Below are positions 7,228-16,028 of a DNA stretch of 64,000 nt, piece after piece. The stretch is from Chachezhania sediminis (lineage in GTDB: Bacteria; Pseudomonadota; Alphaproteobacteria; Rhodobacterales; Rhodobacteraceae), in the NCBI RefSeq assembly GCF_009765275.1, contig NZ_VOPH01000008.1:62001-126000 (forward strand), written 5' to 3'. The notes under the pieces were generated by a model. The model saw only the letters and a list, made by a program, of their open reading frames with translations, made no database searches and was not told the DNA's origin. Each line of letters opens with the position of its first letter. The stretch's first letter is position 1. Made by a program: the position numbers and the translations under genes.

Positions 7228-8597
7228 GGCGCGGCGGTGCCGCCGTTCTTGTGGTCCGGCCCGTTGCCCTGGCCAGTCCCTTGGTCTGTACCTTGTACAG
7301 TGCCTTTGGCGTCATCCCGGCTGGGCAAAGGTCCAGCTTCGGGCGCATCGGTTCGGGGGGTGCCGGTGCGTGCGCCCAGTTCCTGTTCGATATCGTGCAT
7401 GGCCCGCAGGGCGGCGCGCAGCTCGCCCAGGCTCAGCGCGTCGACGGGGGCGGCTTGGCCCCGGCCGGCGCGGATGGCGGAATGGGTGACCATCAGGATC
7501 AGGACCAGCACCGCCGGCAGCAGGTCGATGGCGATGGCCCCGGCCCAGGAGGGCACGAAGTTCCGGGCGTAGATGATGACCGCGTCGGCGGCCGAAACGG
7601 GGGTATAGACGACGTCGTCCGGGGCGGGGCGCGACAGAACCTCGTCCGCCGCCTGCGCCAGTGAATCCGCGCGCAGTTGCAGCACCTCCATGACCGAGGT
7701 GATGGTCTGCTGCTGGGTCAGCTGGCTGCCGGGCGTGCGCCCGTCGAGTTCCGGCAGCACGACCGAGGCCGACAGATCCGCCGCGGCTCGTTCCACCAGC
7801 GGTGCCACGGACAGTTGGCGCAGTTGCGCCACCAGCCCGGCCAGGCGCACGGCATCCTCGCTGAAGGCCACGCTGCGCGCCTCGACCGGACCGGGCTCCA
7901 CCGTCAGGGACCGCATCCGGGACAGAAGCGCGTTGCCTTCATCGAAGGCGGCATCGATCAGGGGGCCTTGCGCCGCGATCTGGGTTTCCAGCGCCGACAG
8001 TTCGGACGCCTTCTGGGTCAGCACCCGGAACACCGCGCCGCGGCCCGACAGGCCCGACAAGTTACCGTCCGCCTCCTGGCTGGACAGGTCCTCGAACGAT
8101 TGCCGGACGCGCGCCACGTCGCGTTCCAGCGCCTGCGCGGTGATCGCCGTGTCATGGGCCTGTTCCAGCGACTTCTGGTAATCCTGTACGGTCGATGCCA
8201 GGTGCTGTTCCACGGCGGCGGCCCCCGCCAGCGCCGCGGCATTCAGCCAGGACGACATGGCGACGATGGCACAACAACCCAGGATCATCGCGCCGGCCAG
8301 CTTCAGCTTAGACGCCGCCGTCTGCATCGCCGGCAGAAGGCGCATCATGTAGGACCAGAAGACGAAGATCCCGACAGACACGGCGATAGAATAGGCCGCG
8401 GCGGCAAAGAAGGCGAAGGCGCCGGTATCGTCCAGGAGCCCCGAGACGCCCAGATAGGTATAGATGCCCGACGCCGCCGCCAGCACGCCAAGGGCGGCAC
8501 CGGAAAAGCTGTCGAGCCAGGCCAGATGGCCTTCCAGTTCACGGACGTGGCGAAGGCCGCGCTGGCCGTCAACCGAACGTGCCGGATCGTCTTGCAT
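7224..8597 (-). CDS. Uncharacterised membrane protein with long coiled-coil domain
   Basis: Protein of 457 residues from ATG 8597 (MQDDPARSVDGQRG); an ATG 35 codons earlier is possible but has a poor N-terminus. There are three N-terminal hydrophobic segments (about residues 25-45, 50-75 and 95-120). A long alpha-helical, Gln/Glu/Ala-rich region predicted to be coiled coil (about 125-330) follows, then one C-terminal membrane helix (WAGAIAIDLLPAVLVLILMV) and an acidic/Gly-rich tail rich in GTDQGTGQGNG. No known family recognised. The helix layout would put the coiled-coil domain outside the cytoplasm. It is coupled by ATGA to the ClpP-like gene, so the two likely form an envelope complex. Confidence 0.7.
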   Translation of the reverse strand: MQDDPARSVDGQRGLRHVRELEGHLAWLDSFSGAALGVLAAASGIYTYLGVSGLLDDTGAFAFFAAAAYSIAVSVGIFVFWSYMMRLLPAMQTAASKLKLAGAMILGCCAIVAMSSWLNAAALAGAAAVEQHLASTVQDYQKSLEQAHDTAITAQALERDVARVRQSFEDLSSQEADGNLSGLSGRGAVFRVLTQKASELSALETQIAAQGPLIDAAFDEGNALLSRMRSLTVEPGPVEARSVAFSEDAVRLAGLVAQLRQLSVAPLVERAAADLSASVVLPELDGRTPGSQLTQQQTITSVMEVLQLRADSLAQAADEVLSRPAPDDVVYTPVSAADAVIIYARNFVPSWAGAIAIDLLPAVLVLILMVTHSAIRAGRGQAAPVDALSLGELRAALRAMHDIEQELGARTGTPRTDAPEAGPLPSRDDAKGTVQGTDQGTGQGNGPDHKNGGTAAP

Positions 8598-8751
8598 GCA
8601 GTCGTTCCCGAGATCTCGACCGGAAGCCCGGACAATGCTTTCGCAAGTGTGAACGCGCGAAGTCGCGATCAAGGTCCATAGGGCCGTGGAGGCCGGATGC
8701 ACGGGGAAGTGAGGGGCTTTTGTTCGCAGATTGGCCTTTCAAGGACGCAAA

Positions 8752-8776
8752 CGGCCCGGGCGCGGGGTCCGGGCCG
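8752..8776 (-). terminator. Rho-independent-type hairpin after the molybdenum hydroxylase operon
   Basis: CGGCCCGG (8752-8759) pairs with CCGGGCCG (8769-8776) around a 9-nt loop, 20 bp past the stop of the gene ending at 8796. On the minus strand it is followed by TTTGCG, a short U-tract. Confidence 0.55.
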
Positions 8777-8795
8777 TCGATTTCGGTGCGGGCGC

Positions 8796-11042
8796 TCAGG
8801 CCTTCAGCAGGTCCTCGATCCGGATCGGGAAGCGGCGGATGCGGTGGCCGGTGGCATGCCAGATGGCGTTGCCGATGGCGCCCACTGTGCCGACGATGCC
8901 GATTTCGCCCACGCCCTTGATGCCCAGGAGGTTCACATGGGGGTCGTCCTCGTGGACGGTCAGCACCTCCAGCCCGCGGACATCGGCATTCACCGGCACG
9001 TGATAGCCGGCGAAGTCGGCATTCACGATGCGGCCCGTTACCGGATCGTGGTGGGCCTCTTCATGCAGCGCGAAGGAGATGCCCCAGATCAGCCCGCCCA
9101 AAAGCTGGCTGTCGGCCAGTTTCGGGTTGATGATCCGCCCCGCCGCGAAGGCGCCCACCAGCCGCGTCACCTGTACCTGGCACAGGTCGGGATCGACCTT
9201 CACCTCGGCAAAGACCGCGCCATGGGAATACATCGCATATTGGGCCGCCGTCTCCGGCGGGCGCGAGGCGCTGCCGCTGCCGACCAGATCCGCCCCGCCG
9301 GCCCGCGACAGAATGTCGGCAAAGGGTTCGGACCGGCTGTCGTCGCCGTCGACGTAAAGACGTCCGTGCCGGGCCACGAAGCTGGCATTGCCCGCCCCAT
9401 GCAGCGGCGAGGCCGGATCGGCGGCCGCCATCTCTCCCAGTTGCCGGATCACGTCCGAACCGGCGGCATGAAGCGCGCCCCCGGCCGTGGCGGTGTGGCC
9501 CGACCCGCCGGCAACGCCGCCATCCGGCAGGCTGGAATGGCCGGCGCGGAACTCCACGTTGTCCACCGGCAGGCCCAGGCTGTCGGCGGCGATCTGCGCC
9601 AGCGCGGTCAGGGCGCCCTGGCCCATGTCCACGGCCGAGGTTTCGAACAGCGCGCTGCCGTCCGCCCGCAGGGTGGCGCGGGCCTCGGCCATGAACATCG
9701 GGCAGGGAAACAGCGCCGTCCCCATGCCCCAGCCGGTCAGCAGGCCGTTTTCGTCCCGCATCTGCCGCGGCGCCAGCGGCCGCCCGGCCCAGCCAAAGCG
9801 TTCGGCCCCCTGAAGGTAACAGTCGCGCAGCGCCTTCGACGAATAGGGGCGGCCGGTCCCCGGCTCCGTCTCGGCATAGTTCTTCAGGCGGAATTCCAGC
9901 GGGTCCATGCCCGCGGCCTCGGCCATCTCGTCCATCGCGCATTCCAGCGCGGCCGAGCCCGATGCCTCGCCCGGCGCCCGCATCGCGCCGGGCGTGCCGA
10001 TATCCAGCCGCGCGCCGCGGTGGACCGACCTGAGCGCCCCGGCGGCATAAAGCCCCTGCGAGGCCCCGGCGGCCGGTTCGTGGAAGTCGTCGAAGCTGGA
10101 GGTTTCGGACAGCGAGTCGTGGTCGATCACCGTCAGGCTGGCGTCTTCGTCGATCCCCAGCCGCAGCCGCTGGCGCGTGGCGCCGCGGTGCCCGGTGGGA
10201 CCGAACATCTGCTGTCGCGTCAGCATCAGCTTGACGGGGCGGCCGGTCATCCGCGCGGCCAGGATCGCCAGGATGTTGGGGCCGATGGGGACCGCCTTGG
10301 ATCCGAAGCCGCCGCCAAGATAGGGGCTGTTGATGGTCACATTCTCGACCGGGATGTCGAAGAAGGACGCATAGGCCGCGCAGGACATCGACAGCGCCTG
10401 TGTCGGCACGTCCAGGTGAAGCTTGTCGCCGTCCCAGGCCGCGACGATGGCATGGGTTTCCATCGCGTTGTGGTATTGCGGCGCGGTGGAATAGGTCACG
10501 TCGACGGATTTTACCGCTGCCCTGTGGCCTGCGTCGATGTCGCCATGGCTGGCGCCGGTGGGCCGGCCGAAGCCGCCGGGCTCGACGTCATAGGGTTCGG
10601 CCCTGTCCAGGTCCACGCGGGGGGGCGCCATCTCGTAGGTCGGAGCCAGGAGCCGCGCGCCTTCGGTCGCGGCTTCCAGCGTCTCGCCCAGCACCATGGC
10701 CACGGGCTGGCCCGCATAGCGGACGGTGTCGTCCTGCAGCACCTCGATCCGGAACGAGAACATGGTGGGTTTCGCTTCCGGGTCGCCGTGCAGGTGTGGG
10801 CGGTTGGCGGGCGTCAGGACATGGGTCACGCCCGGATGAGCTTCGGCCGCCGCGACGTCCAGGCTGGTCACCCGTCCGCGGGCGATGGTGGCGGGGACAT
10901 AGACGGCATGAAGCACGTTGTCGGGCGTGTTGTCGGCGGTGAAGGTGGCGGCACCGGTCACCTTGGCGATGCCGTCGCGGCGGGTCATCGGCTGTCCGGA
11001 ATTCGATCCGAAGCGGATGGTTCGGTCCAGAGTGTCAGGCAT
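8796..11042 (-). CDS. Xanthine dehydrogenase family protein, molybdopterin-binding subunit
   Basis: Large subunit of 748 residues of a molybdenum hydroxylase. It contains the Ald_Xan_dh_C domain near the N-terminus (GIAKVTGAATFTAD), the Mo-cofactor glycine motif GGGFGSK, the MRAPGE segment, and the conserved GVGEIG near the C-terminus with the glutamate that acts as catalytic base (family knowledge). The ATG at 11042 lies 8 bp inside the FAD subunit gene, giving coupled translation. It is the last gene of the 2Fe-2S, FAD, Mo trio. It resembles the three-gene PaoABC/YagTSR aldehyde oxidoreductase layout more than two-gene isoquinoline oxidoreductases. The substrate is an aldehyde or N-heterocycle; the sequence does not say which. 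Confidence 0.94.
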   Translation of the reverse strand: MPDTLDRTIRFGSNSGQPMTRRDGIAKVTGAATFTADNTPDNVLHAVYVPATIARGRVTSLDVAAAEAHPGVTHVLTPANRPHLHGDPEAKPTMFSFRIEVLQDDTVRYAGQPVAMVLGETLEAATEGARLLAPTYEMAPPRVDLDRAEPYDVEPGGFGRPTGASHGDIDAGHRAAVKSVDVTYSTAPQYHNAMETHAIVAAWDGDKLHLDVPTQALSMSCAAYASFFDIPVENVTINSPYLGGGFGSKAVPIGPNILAILAARMTGRPVKLMLTRQQMFGPTGHRGATRQRLRLGIDEDASLTVIDHDSLSETSSFDDFHEPAAGASQGLYAAGALRSVHRGARLDIGTPGAMRAPGEASGSAALECAMDEMAEAAGMDPLEFRLKNYAETEPGTGRPYSSKALRDCYLQGAERFGWAGRPLAPRQMRDENGLLTGWGMGTALFPCPMFMAEARATLRADGSALFETSAVDMGQGALTALAQIAADSLGLPVDNVEFRAGHSSLPDGGVAGGSGHTATAGGALHAAGSDVIRQLGEMAAADPASPLHGAGNASFVARHGRLYVDGDDSRSEPFADILSRAGGADLVGSGSASRPPETAAQYAMYSHGAVFAEVKVDPDLCQVQVTRLVGAFAAGRIINPKLADSQLLGGLIWGISFALHEEAHHDPVTGRIVNADFAGYHVPVNADVRGLEVLTVHEDDPHVNLLGIKGVGEIGIVGTVGAIGNAIWHATGHRIRRFPIRIEDLLKA

Positions 11043-12057
11043 GTGCGGGCTCCTTCCTTTGGGTCCCGAAGACAGAGGCGGGCAGGGCGGGCATCTCGGC
11101 CGGGGTTCCGGCCGCGGCCATGTCCAGCGCGCGCAGGGCGGTGCGGCGGGCCAGATCGATCTTCCAGTCGTTGCCGCCGACGGCACGGGCACCGTCCAGC
11201 GCAAGTTCGGCGGCCGTGGCAAAGACCTCCGGTCCCGGGGTCTGGCCTTTCAGCAGATCCTCGGCTTCGGCCACGCGCCAAGGGCGGGGGGCCACCGCGC
11301 CAAGGGTCAGTCGCGCCTCGGCGATCTTGCCGTCCTCGATCCGCATGCAAGCGGCGGCAGAGGTCAGCGCAAAGGCAAAGGACGTCCGGTCGCGGACCTT
11401 GAGATACCGAGAATGGGCGGCGAAACCGGCGGCTTCCGGCGGCAGGCGCAGGGCCAGGATCAACTCGCCCGGGGTCAGGGTGGTGTGGCGAGGGTCGTCT
11501 GCAGTGGGCATCCGGTGAAGGTCCGCCACCGGGATGTCCCGGGTGCCATCGGGGCCAACGATCTCCACCACCGCTCCAAGGGCGACCAGCGGAACGCAGA
11601 AATCCGACGGGTTCACCGCGGCCGGTGCGCCATCCGTGCCCAGAACGGCCAGCTTGCCGGTGTCGCCGGCCAACGGGTCGGAGGCGGGCCCGTGAAACCA
11701 GGCTTCGCGCGGGTGCTGCATGACGTTGCCCGCCACCGTCGCGGCGTTCCGGATCTGACCGGAAGCGCCGGACAGGATCGCCTCTGCCACCATGGGGAAG
11801 TTTCCGGCGAAGTCCGGGTCGTTCGCCAGTTCCGAATTACCGACCAGCGCGCCGATGCGGGTGCTGCCATCGGCCAGCACCTCGATCCCGCGCATACCCG
11901 GCAGGCGGGACAGGTCGATCAGACGCGTCGGCGCCACGGCGCCGGTCTTCATCAGGTCGACAAGGTTGGTGCCGCCGCCCAGCCAGGCCGCGCCGTCTTC
12001 CCAGGCCGCCAGCGCCTCGTCCACAGAAGTGGGTCGCACGAAGTCGAAAGGTCTCAT
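11035..12057 (-). CDS. Xanthine dehydrogenase family protein, FAD-binding subunit
   Basis: Medium subunit of 340 residues. FDFVRPTSVDEALAAWEDG and WLGGGTNLVDLMK form the FAD pyrophosphate-binding start; ILSGASGQIRNAATVAGNV is the second FAD motif. A CO_dehydrogenase flavoprotein C-terminal domain follows. It resembles PaoB/YagS-type subunits. Where those carry a [4Fe-4S]-binding insertion after NxxQR (RCxYF...CNKRxPGxGC), this protein reads NVMQHPREAWFHGPASD and has no cysteines, so the extra cluster seems absent. It overlaps the 2Fe-2S gene by ATGA and the Mo subunit gene by 8 bp. It passes electrons from the Mo/Fe-S centres to an external acceptor. Confidence 0.93.
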   Translation of the reverse strand: MRPFDFVRPTSVDEALAAWEDGAAWLGGGTNLVDLMKTGAVAPTRLIDLSRLPGMRGIEVLADGSTRIGALVGNSELANDPDFAGNFPMVAEAILSGASGQIRNAATVAGNVMQHPREAWFHGPASDPLAGDTGKLAVLGTDGAPAAVNPSDFCVPLVALGAVVEIVGPDGTRDIPVADLHRMPTADDPRHTTLTPGELILALRLPPEAAGFAAHSRYLKVRDRTSFAFALTSAAACMRIEDGKIAEARLTLGAVAPRPWRVAEAEDLLKGQTPGPEVFATAAELALDGARAVGGNDWKIDLARRTALRALDMAAAGTPAEMPALPASVFGTQRKEPAHA

Positions 12058-12551
12058 GCCGCGTCCTCCGCCGCTTGAGCGGTCATGCGGCGGGTGGCGT
12101 CCTGCACCGCTTCGGTGATGCCGCGATAGGCGGAACAGCGGCAGAGGTTGCCGCTCATCCCCTCGCGGATCCGGTCGGCATCGTCGCCGGCGTGGCCTTC
12201 GGCAATCAGGCCTACCGCGCTCATGATCTGGCCCGGGGTGCAATAGCCGCACTGGAACCCGTCATGCTCCAGGAACGCCTGCTGGACGGGATGCAGCCGG
12301 TCGCCCTGTGCCAGGCCTTCGATGGTGGTGACGGTTGCGCCGTCCAGCGTTGCGGCCAGGGTCAGGCAGGAATTCACCCGCTGGCCGTTCACCAGTACGG
12401 TACAGGCCCCGCACTGGCCACGGTCGCAGCCCTTCTTGGTGCCGGGCAGCGCCAGACGTTCGCGCAAAAGGTCGAGAAGGGTCACGCGGACATCGTCGAG
12501 CACGATGTCGCGCGCTGCCCCGTTGATGGACAGGCTGATGGAGAGTGACAT
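12054..12551 (-). CDS. (2Fe-2S)-binding subunit of xanthine dehydrogenase family enzyme
   Basis: Small subunit of 165 residues with two [2Fe-2S] domains. The plant-ferredoxin-type cluster is GCDRGQCGACTVLVNG with a distal NSC. The helical [2Fe-2S]-binding domain has QCGYCTPGQ and GNLCRCSAYRGI. There is no Tat signal ahead of MSLSISLSING, so unlike PaoA the enzyme should stay in the cytoplasm. It is first in the operon, 150 bp from the divergent TetR gene, with an operator near the TetR side of that gap. Confidence 0.95.
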   Translation of the reverse strand: MSLSISLSINGAARDIVLDDVRVTLLDLLRERLALPGTKKGCDRGQCGACTVLVNGQRVNSCLTLAATLDGATVTTIEGLAQGDRLHPVQQAFLEHDGFQCGYCTPGQIMSAVGLIAEGHAGDDADRIREGMSGNLCRCSAYRGITEAVQDATRRMTAQAAEDAA

Positions 12552-12656
12552 ATGCCCCCCTTGGCTTTGCAATGTTCTGATGGCCCGGGCTCTCGCGCCC
12601 CGGCGGATAAGTCCGTATGGTCGGAGCGGGGCGCTTGCCTGGCCCCGTGGGATATG

Positions 12657-12679
12657 TATACGGAGGATGCCTCCGTTTA
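12657..12679. promoter_or_regulatory. TetR-type operator palindrome between the hydroxylase operon and tetR
   Basis: TATACGGAGG and CCTCCGTTTA flank a 3-bp centre (ATG); 9 of 10 positions per arm are complementary, the inner 7 perfectly. It is 22 bp upstream of the tetR GTG start and about 105 bp upstream of the hydroxylase operon, an ideal place for autoregulation plus repression of the operon. Dyad seen directly; assignment to this TetR is inference from position. Confidence 0.8.
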
Positions 12680-12701
12680 GCAAGGGAAAGGTCGTGCGCG
12701 C

Positions 12702-13271
12702 GTGGAAGTTCGTAAGCGAAAGCCCCGTGCCGATGCGTTGAAGAACCGCGAGCTGTTGCTGGCAGCGGCGCGGGACGTGCTGGGGCAGGGCGGGCCGGAG
12801 GCCAGCCTGGAAGCGGTGGCCCGGCAGGCGGGGGTGGGAATCGGTACGCTCTACCGGCACTTTCCGACACGCGAGGACCTGTTCAATGCGGTCTTCAGCC
12901 GCGAGCTGGAAGACCTGGTCCGCATGGTCGAGGGGCAGCAGGAGGCGCCCGATCCGGTCGCCGCGGTGCGCGACTGGCTGCATGCCAACGTGGCAGTGGT
13001 GGAAACCAAGCGGGGCATGCTGGGCGCGCTGTCGGTCGTGATGACCGAGGAATCGAAGCAGTCCTATGCCGAGTTGAGCAAACGCCTTACCGTTGCGGTC
13101 GACCACCTTCTGCAACGGGGCATGGCCGAAGGCCGCATCCGCCAGGGCGTGACCTCCGAGGATCTGATGCAGACCATGTACGCCCTTTGCTATGCGCGCC
13201 CCGCAGGCCCGGACTGGCGCCCGCGCGTTCTGCGCCTGCTGGACATCTTCCTAGACGGGCTGGAATGCTGA
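12702..13271 (+). CDS. TetR/AcrR family transcriptional regulator
   Basis: Regulator of 189 residues starting at GTG 12702; AAGGGAAAG lies about 11 nt upstream. The N-terminal helix-turn-helix reads SLEAVARQAGVGIGTLYRHFPTREDLF (residues about 30-56), the classic TetR_N motif. The C-terminal domain is variable and binds the inducer. It is divergent from the molybdenum hydroxylase genes, with a palindromic operator between them, so it most likely represses that operon until the aldehyde or heterocycle substrate appears. Confidence 0.93.
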   Translation: MEVRKRKPRADALKNRELLLAAARDVLGQGGPEASLEAVARQAGVGIGTLYRHFPTREDLFNAVFSRELEDLVRMVEGQQEAPDPVAAVRDWLHANVAVVETKRGMLGALSVVMTEESKQSYAELSKRLTVAVDHLLQRGMAEGRIRQGVTSEDLMQTMYALCYARPAGPDWRPRVLRLLDIFLDGLEC

Positions 13272-13734
13272 GCGCGGAAACCCGGGGCTGACGCGCTGCC
13301 GTCCGGGCGCGGGCCTGGACACCGTTCTGCGCGAGGTGCCGGACAACGCCCTGTTGCGGCCGGACGATGGCGCAGATTTTCCGCAGCCCGAGACAGGATG
13401 CGGGCTGCGTGCCAGGCGTTGCGATGACTGTCGCGCAGTCCGTCACATTGCTGCCTGAAAGGGCCGATTTGCAATCCCCGCCCGCCGGATGTGCGGGTCC
13501 GGCGCTGGCCGCCGGACCGGCCAATGGGCAATGCCCGATGTGGGTCAGATGTGGAGCCGGTGCGCCAATTGCCGTCAGGGACGAACGCGGCTCGGCCCGG
13601 CTCCCGACGTCCCGAAACCCCGTTTGCCAGCAATTGGCCGACAGTGCCGTCTGGCTTCGCCGGCCCTGTGACATCCGCCCGGAGCAGGCCCCCCGCGCCA
13701 TGGCATGAGGGGACACGCCGGGCGAAGCCGGACG
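13272..13734. other. 463-bp gap between convergent genes, no gene recognised
   Basis: The tetR gene ends at 13271 and the M20 gene ends at 13735. Open frames here have no start signals or recognisable motifs on either strand, and the local base composition resembles random GC-rich DNA. I see no clear terminator. Confidence 0.5.
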
Positions 13735-14871
13735 TTAGTCCAGCGTGGTCAGCAGGCCCGCCATGATGCGGGTACGGGGGATGATCATGTCCTCGTCGAT
13801 GTGCTCGTTCAGGGTATGCAGTCCCGCACCCTTGACCCCCAGCGAGCAGAGGCTGGGAATACCCAGTGCGCCGGTGAAGTTCGCGTCCGACCCGCCGCCG
13901 GTCGAAGCATGGGGCATGTCGTAACCCAGTTCTTCCGACAGGGCTTTTGCCTTGGCGTAAAGATCCATTGTGCCGGGCAGTTCGGGTTCCCACACCGGGC
14001 GGACGACGCTTCTTTCCACCTCGAAGGTCACGCCGTTCCGTTCGCCGGCAAGGCCCAGAAGCCAGTCGGTCCCTTCGTCCAGAAGCTCCTGCGTCTTGGC
14101 CATCGACAGGCAGTCGCAGGTGGCCAGGTCGGGCACGCAGTTCACCCACTGGCCGGTGTGGACGTTGTTGCAGGAAAAGCTGCGATCCTCGGTCGTGGTT
14201 TCCTCGATCTCGATGATCCGCCGGGCCAGTTCGCGCACGGCCGACACGCCGGCCAGCGCCGCCGCACCCGCGTGCGATGGGGTGCCGGAGGCGCGCAGCT
14301 TGTAGCGCGCGATGGCATAGCGGCCCGTGGTCACGCCGTTGTCCCTGTGGGCCGGTTCCGGGCACAGGACGTATTTCGCGCGCAGCGCCTCGTTCTCGAT
14401 CAGGGTGCGGGTGGCGGGGGTGCCGATTTCCTCGTCGGGCGTGAACAGGGCCACGATGGGCAGGGGGGTCACGATCCCCGCCTCCTGAATGCGACGGATC
14501 GCTTCCAGCGTGATGTAGTTCCCGCCCTTCATGTCCTGGATGCCGGGGCCATAGACCTTGCCGCCTTCGCGACGGAACGGGTTCTTGGCCAGTGTGCCGA
14601 CCGGGTGAACGGTGTCGAAATGGCCGCTGATCATGATCCCCGGCTCGCCCATTTTCGGATGGGGGAACCGCGCGCGGACCGATCCGCCCAGGCCCAGCGT
14701 GCCGGGAATGCGTTCGACCACGGCGCCCAGTTCGGCGCATTTCAGGGCCACGAGGTCCATCATCCGGTCGACCGCGGCAGCATCGAAGGTCGGGCTTTCG
14801 CACTCGATCCAGGGTTTCAGGCCGGCGATGATGTCGTCCGTGTCGAAGGGCAGGTCGCGCCAGGTGCTCAT
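13735..14871 (-). CDS. M20 family metallopeptidase (carboxypeptidase G2-like)
   Basis: Zinc hydrolase of 378 residues. ISGHFDTVHPVG has the first zinc His and Asp; GPGIQDMKGGN the bridging Asp; FTPDEEIGTP the catalytic Glu and zinc Glu; STGGGSDANF lies in the C-terminal metal region. These motifs match glutamate carboxypeptidase (CPG2) types, which remove a C-terminal residue or hydrolyse an N-acyl amino acid. The real start is ATG 14871 (MSTWRDLPFDTDD), overlapping the stop of the next M20 gene by 4 bp. It is the last gene of the IclR/ABC/M81/M20 catabolic cluster. Confidence 0.93.
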   Translation of the reverse strand: MSTWRDLPFDTDDIIAGLKPWIECESPTFDAAAVDRMMDLVALKCAELGAVVERIPGTLGLGGSVRARFPHPKMGEPGIMISGHFDTVHPVGTLAKNPFRREGGKVYGPGIQDMKGGNYITLEAIRRIQEAGIVTPLPIVALFTPDEEIGTPATRTLIENEALRAKYVLCPEPAHRDNGVTTGRYAIARYKLRASGTPSHAGAAALAGVSAVRELARRIIEIEETTTEDRSFSCNNVHTGQWVNCVPDLATCDCLSMAKTQELLDEGTDWLLGLAGERNGVTFEVERSVVRPVWEPELPGTMDLYAKAKALSEELGYDMPHASTGGGSDANFTGALGIPSLCSLGVKGAGLHTLNEHIDEDMIIPRTRIMAGLLTTLD

Positions 14872-16028
14872 GCAGCTTCTCCGCGGGCGGTGATCAGGTT
14901 GGCATAGATGCTGGCACCGACCGGCAGGATCGCGTCGTCCAGCGTATAGGCCGGATTGTGGACCGGCACGCCGCCGGAATGGCCCACGGTGCAATAGGCG
15001 CCGGGCACGACGCGCAGCATGTCGGCAAAGTCTTCGGACCCCATGACCAGCTCGTCGTTATAGCCGTACATGTCGTCGCCCACGACCGGGGCCGCGGCCT
15101 TCAGCACCGCGTCCGCCAGCGGACCGTCGTTGACCAGCACGTCGAAGGTGTTGCGGATGTCGACATGGACGTCCACGTCATAGGCCATCGCCGCTCCGGC
15201 ACACAGCGCGCGGATCCGTTCGGAAATCAGCTCTCCCACTTCGGTATCGAAGAAGCGGATCGTGCCGCCCAGTTTGACGGTTTCGGGCACGACGTTATAG
15301 GCATCGCCGCCCTGGATCTTGGTGACGGACACGACGGCGGGCTTCACCGGCGGGATGTTCCGGGCGACGATGGACTGGATCTGCTGGACCAGCGTCGTGG
15401 CGATGACGATGGGGTCCTTGCTGTCCTCCGGCCTTGCGCCGTGGCTGCCGCGGCCGTTGATGGTGATGTCGAAGAAGTCGGACCCGGCCATTGCCGGACC
15501 TTTCCGGATCTTCACCCGGTCGGGTTCGTCCATCGGGTTGTTGTGCATCCCGTAGATCTCGTCGCAGGGAAACCTGTCGAAAAGCCCGTCGGCGATCATC
15601 GCGCGGGCGCCGCCCAGGCCTTCCTCGGCCGGCTGGAAGATGAAGACGGCGGTGCCGGCGAAGTCGGGATTGGCGGCCAGATAGCGCGCGGCGCCCAGCA
15701 GCATCGTCGTGTGACCGTCATGACCGCAGGCATGCATCACGCCCGGGGTCTTCGACGCCCAGGGCAAGTTCGTCGTTTCGTGGATCGGAAGCGCGTCCAT
15801 GTCGGCGCGCAGGCCGATGGTCTTGCCGGGGCGGGATCCTTTCAGCACGCCCACGACGCCGGTCTTGCCGATGCCGGTTGTGACTTCGATCCCCCATTCC
15901 TTCAGCTTTTCCGCCACGATGGCAGAGGTGCGGACCTCCTGAAAGCCCAGCTCGGGGTGTTCGTGCAGATCGCGGCGGATCGCGGTCAGGTCGTCGGCAA
16001 AGGCGGCGATGTCTTCAATGACCGGCAT
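14868..16028 (-). CDS. M20 family amidohydrolase (hippurate hydrolase/IAA-amino acid hydrolase type)
   Basis: Amidohydrolase of 386 residues. DLHEHPELGFQE near the N-terminus, LRADMDALPI, MHACGHDGHTTMLLGAARYLA, FQPAEEGLGGARAMI and the C-terminal GSEDFADM are the standard M20D motifs, with the metal-binding Cys, His and Glu residues in place. Enzymes of this subfamily cleave N-acyl amino acids or small amides. The start at 16028 overlaps the M81 gene by 14 bp, and the downstream M20 gene follows by ATGA overlap, so three hydrolases are made as one coupled set next to a peptide importer. Confidence 0.94.
   Translation of the reverse strand: MPVIEDIAAFADDLTAIRRDLHEHPELGFQEVRTSAIVAEKLKEWGIEVTTGIGKTGVVGVLKGSRPGKTIGLRADMDALPIHETTNLPWASKTPGVMHACGHDGHTTMLLGAARYLAANPDFAGTAVFIFQPAEEGLGGARAMIADGLFDRFPCDEIYGMHNNPMDEPDRVKIRKGPAMAGSDFFDITINGRGSHGARPEDSKDPIVIATTLVQQIQSIVARNIPPVKPAVVSVTKIQGGDAYNVVPETVKLGGTIRFFDTEVGELISERIRALCAGAAMAYDVDVHVDIRNTFDVLVNDGPLADAVLKAAAPVVGDDMYGYNDELVMGSEDFADMLRVVPGAYCTVGHSGGVPVHNPAYTLDDAILPVGASIYANLITARGEAA

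Noticed and set aside
8697-11402. 901-codon open frame on the plus strand
   Set aside because: It is the antisense shadow of the molybdenum hydroxylase Mo and FAD subunits, which have clear motifs. Its product is rich in Arg/Gly/His with no domain.
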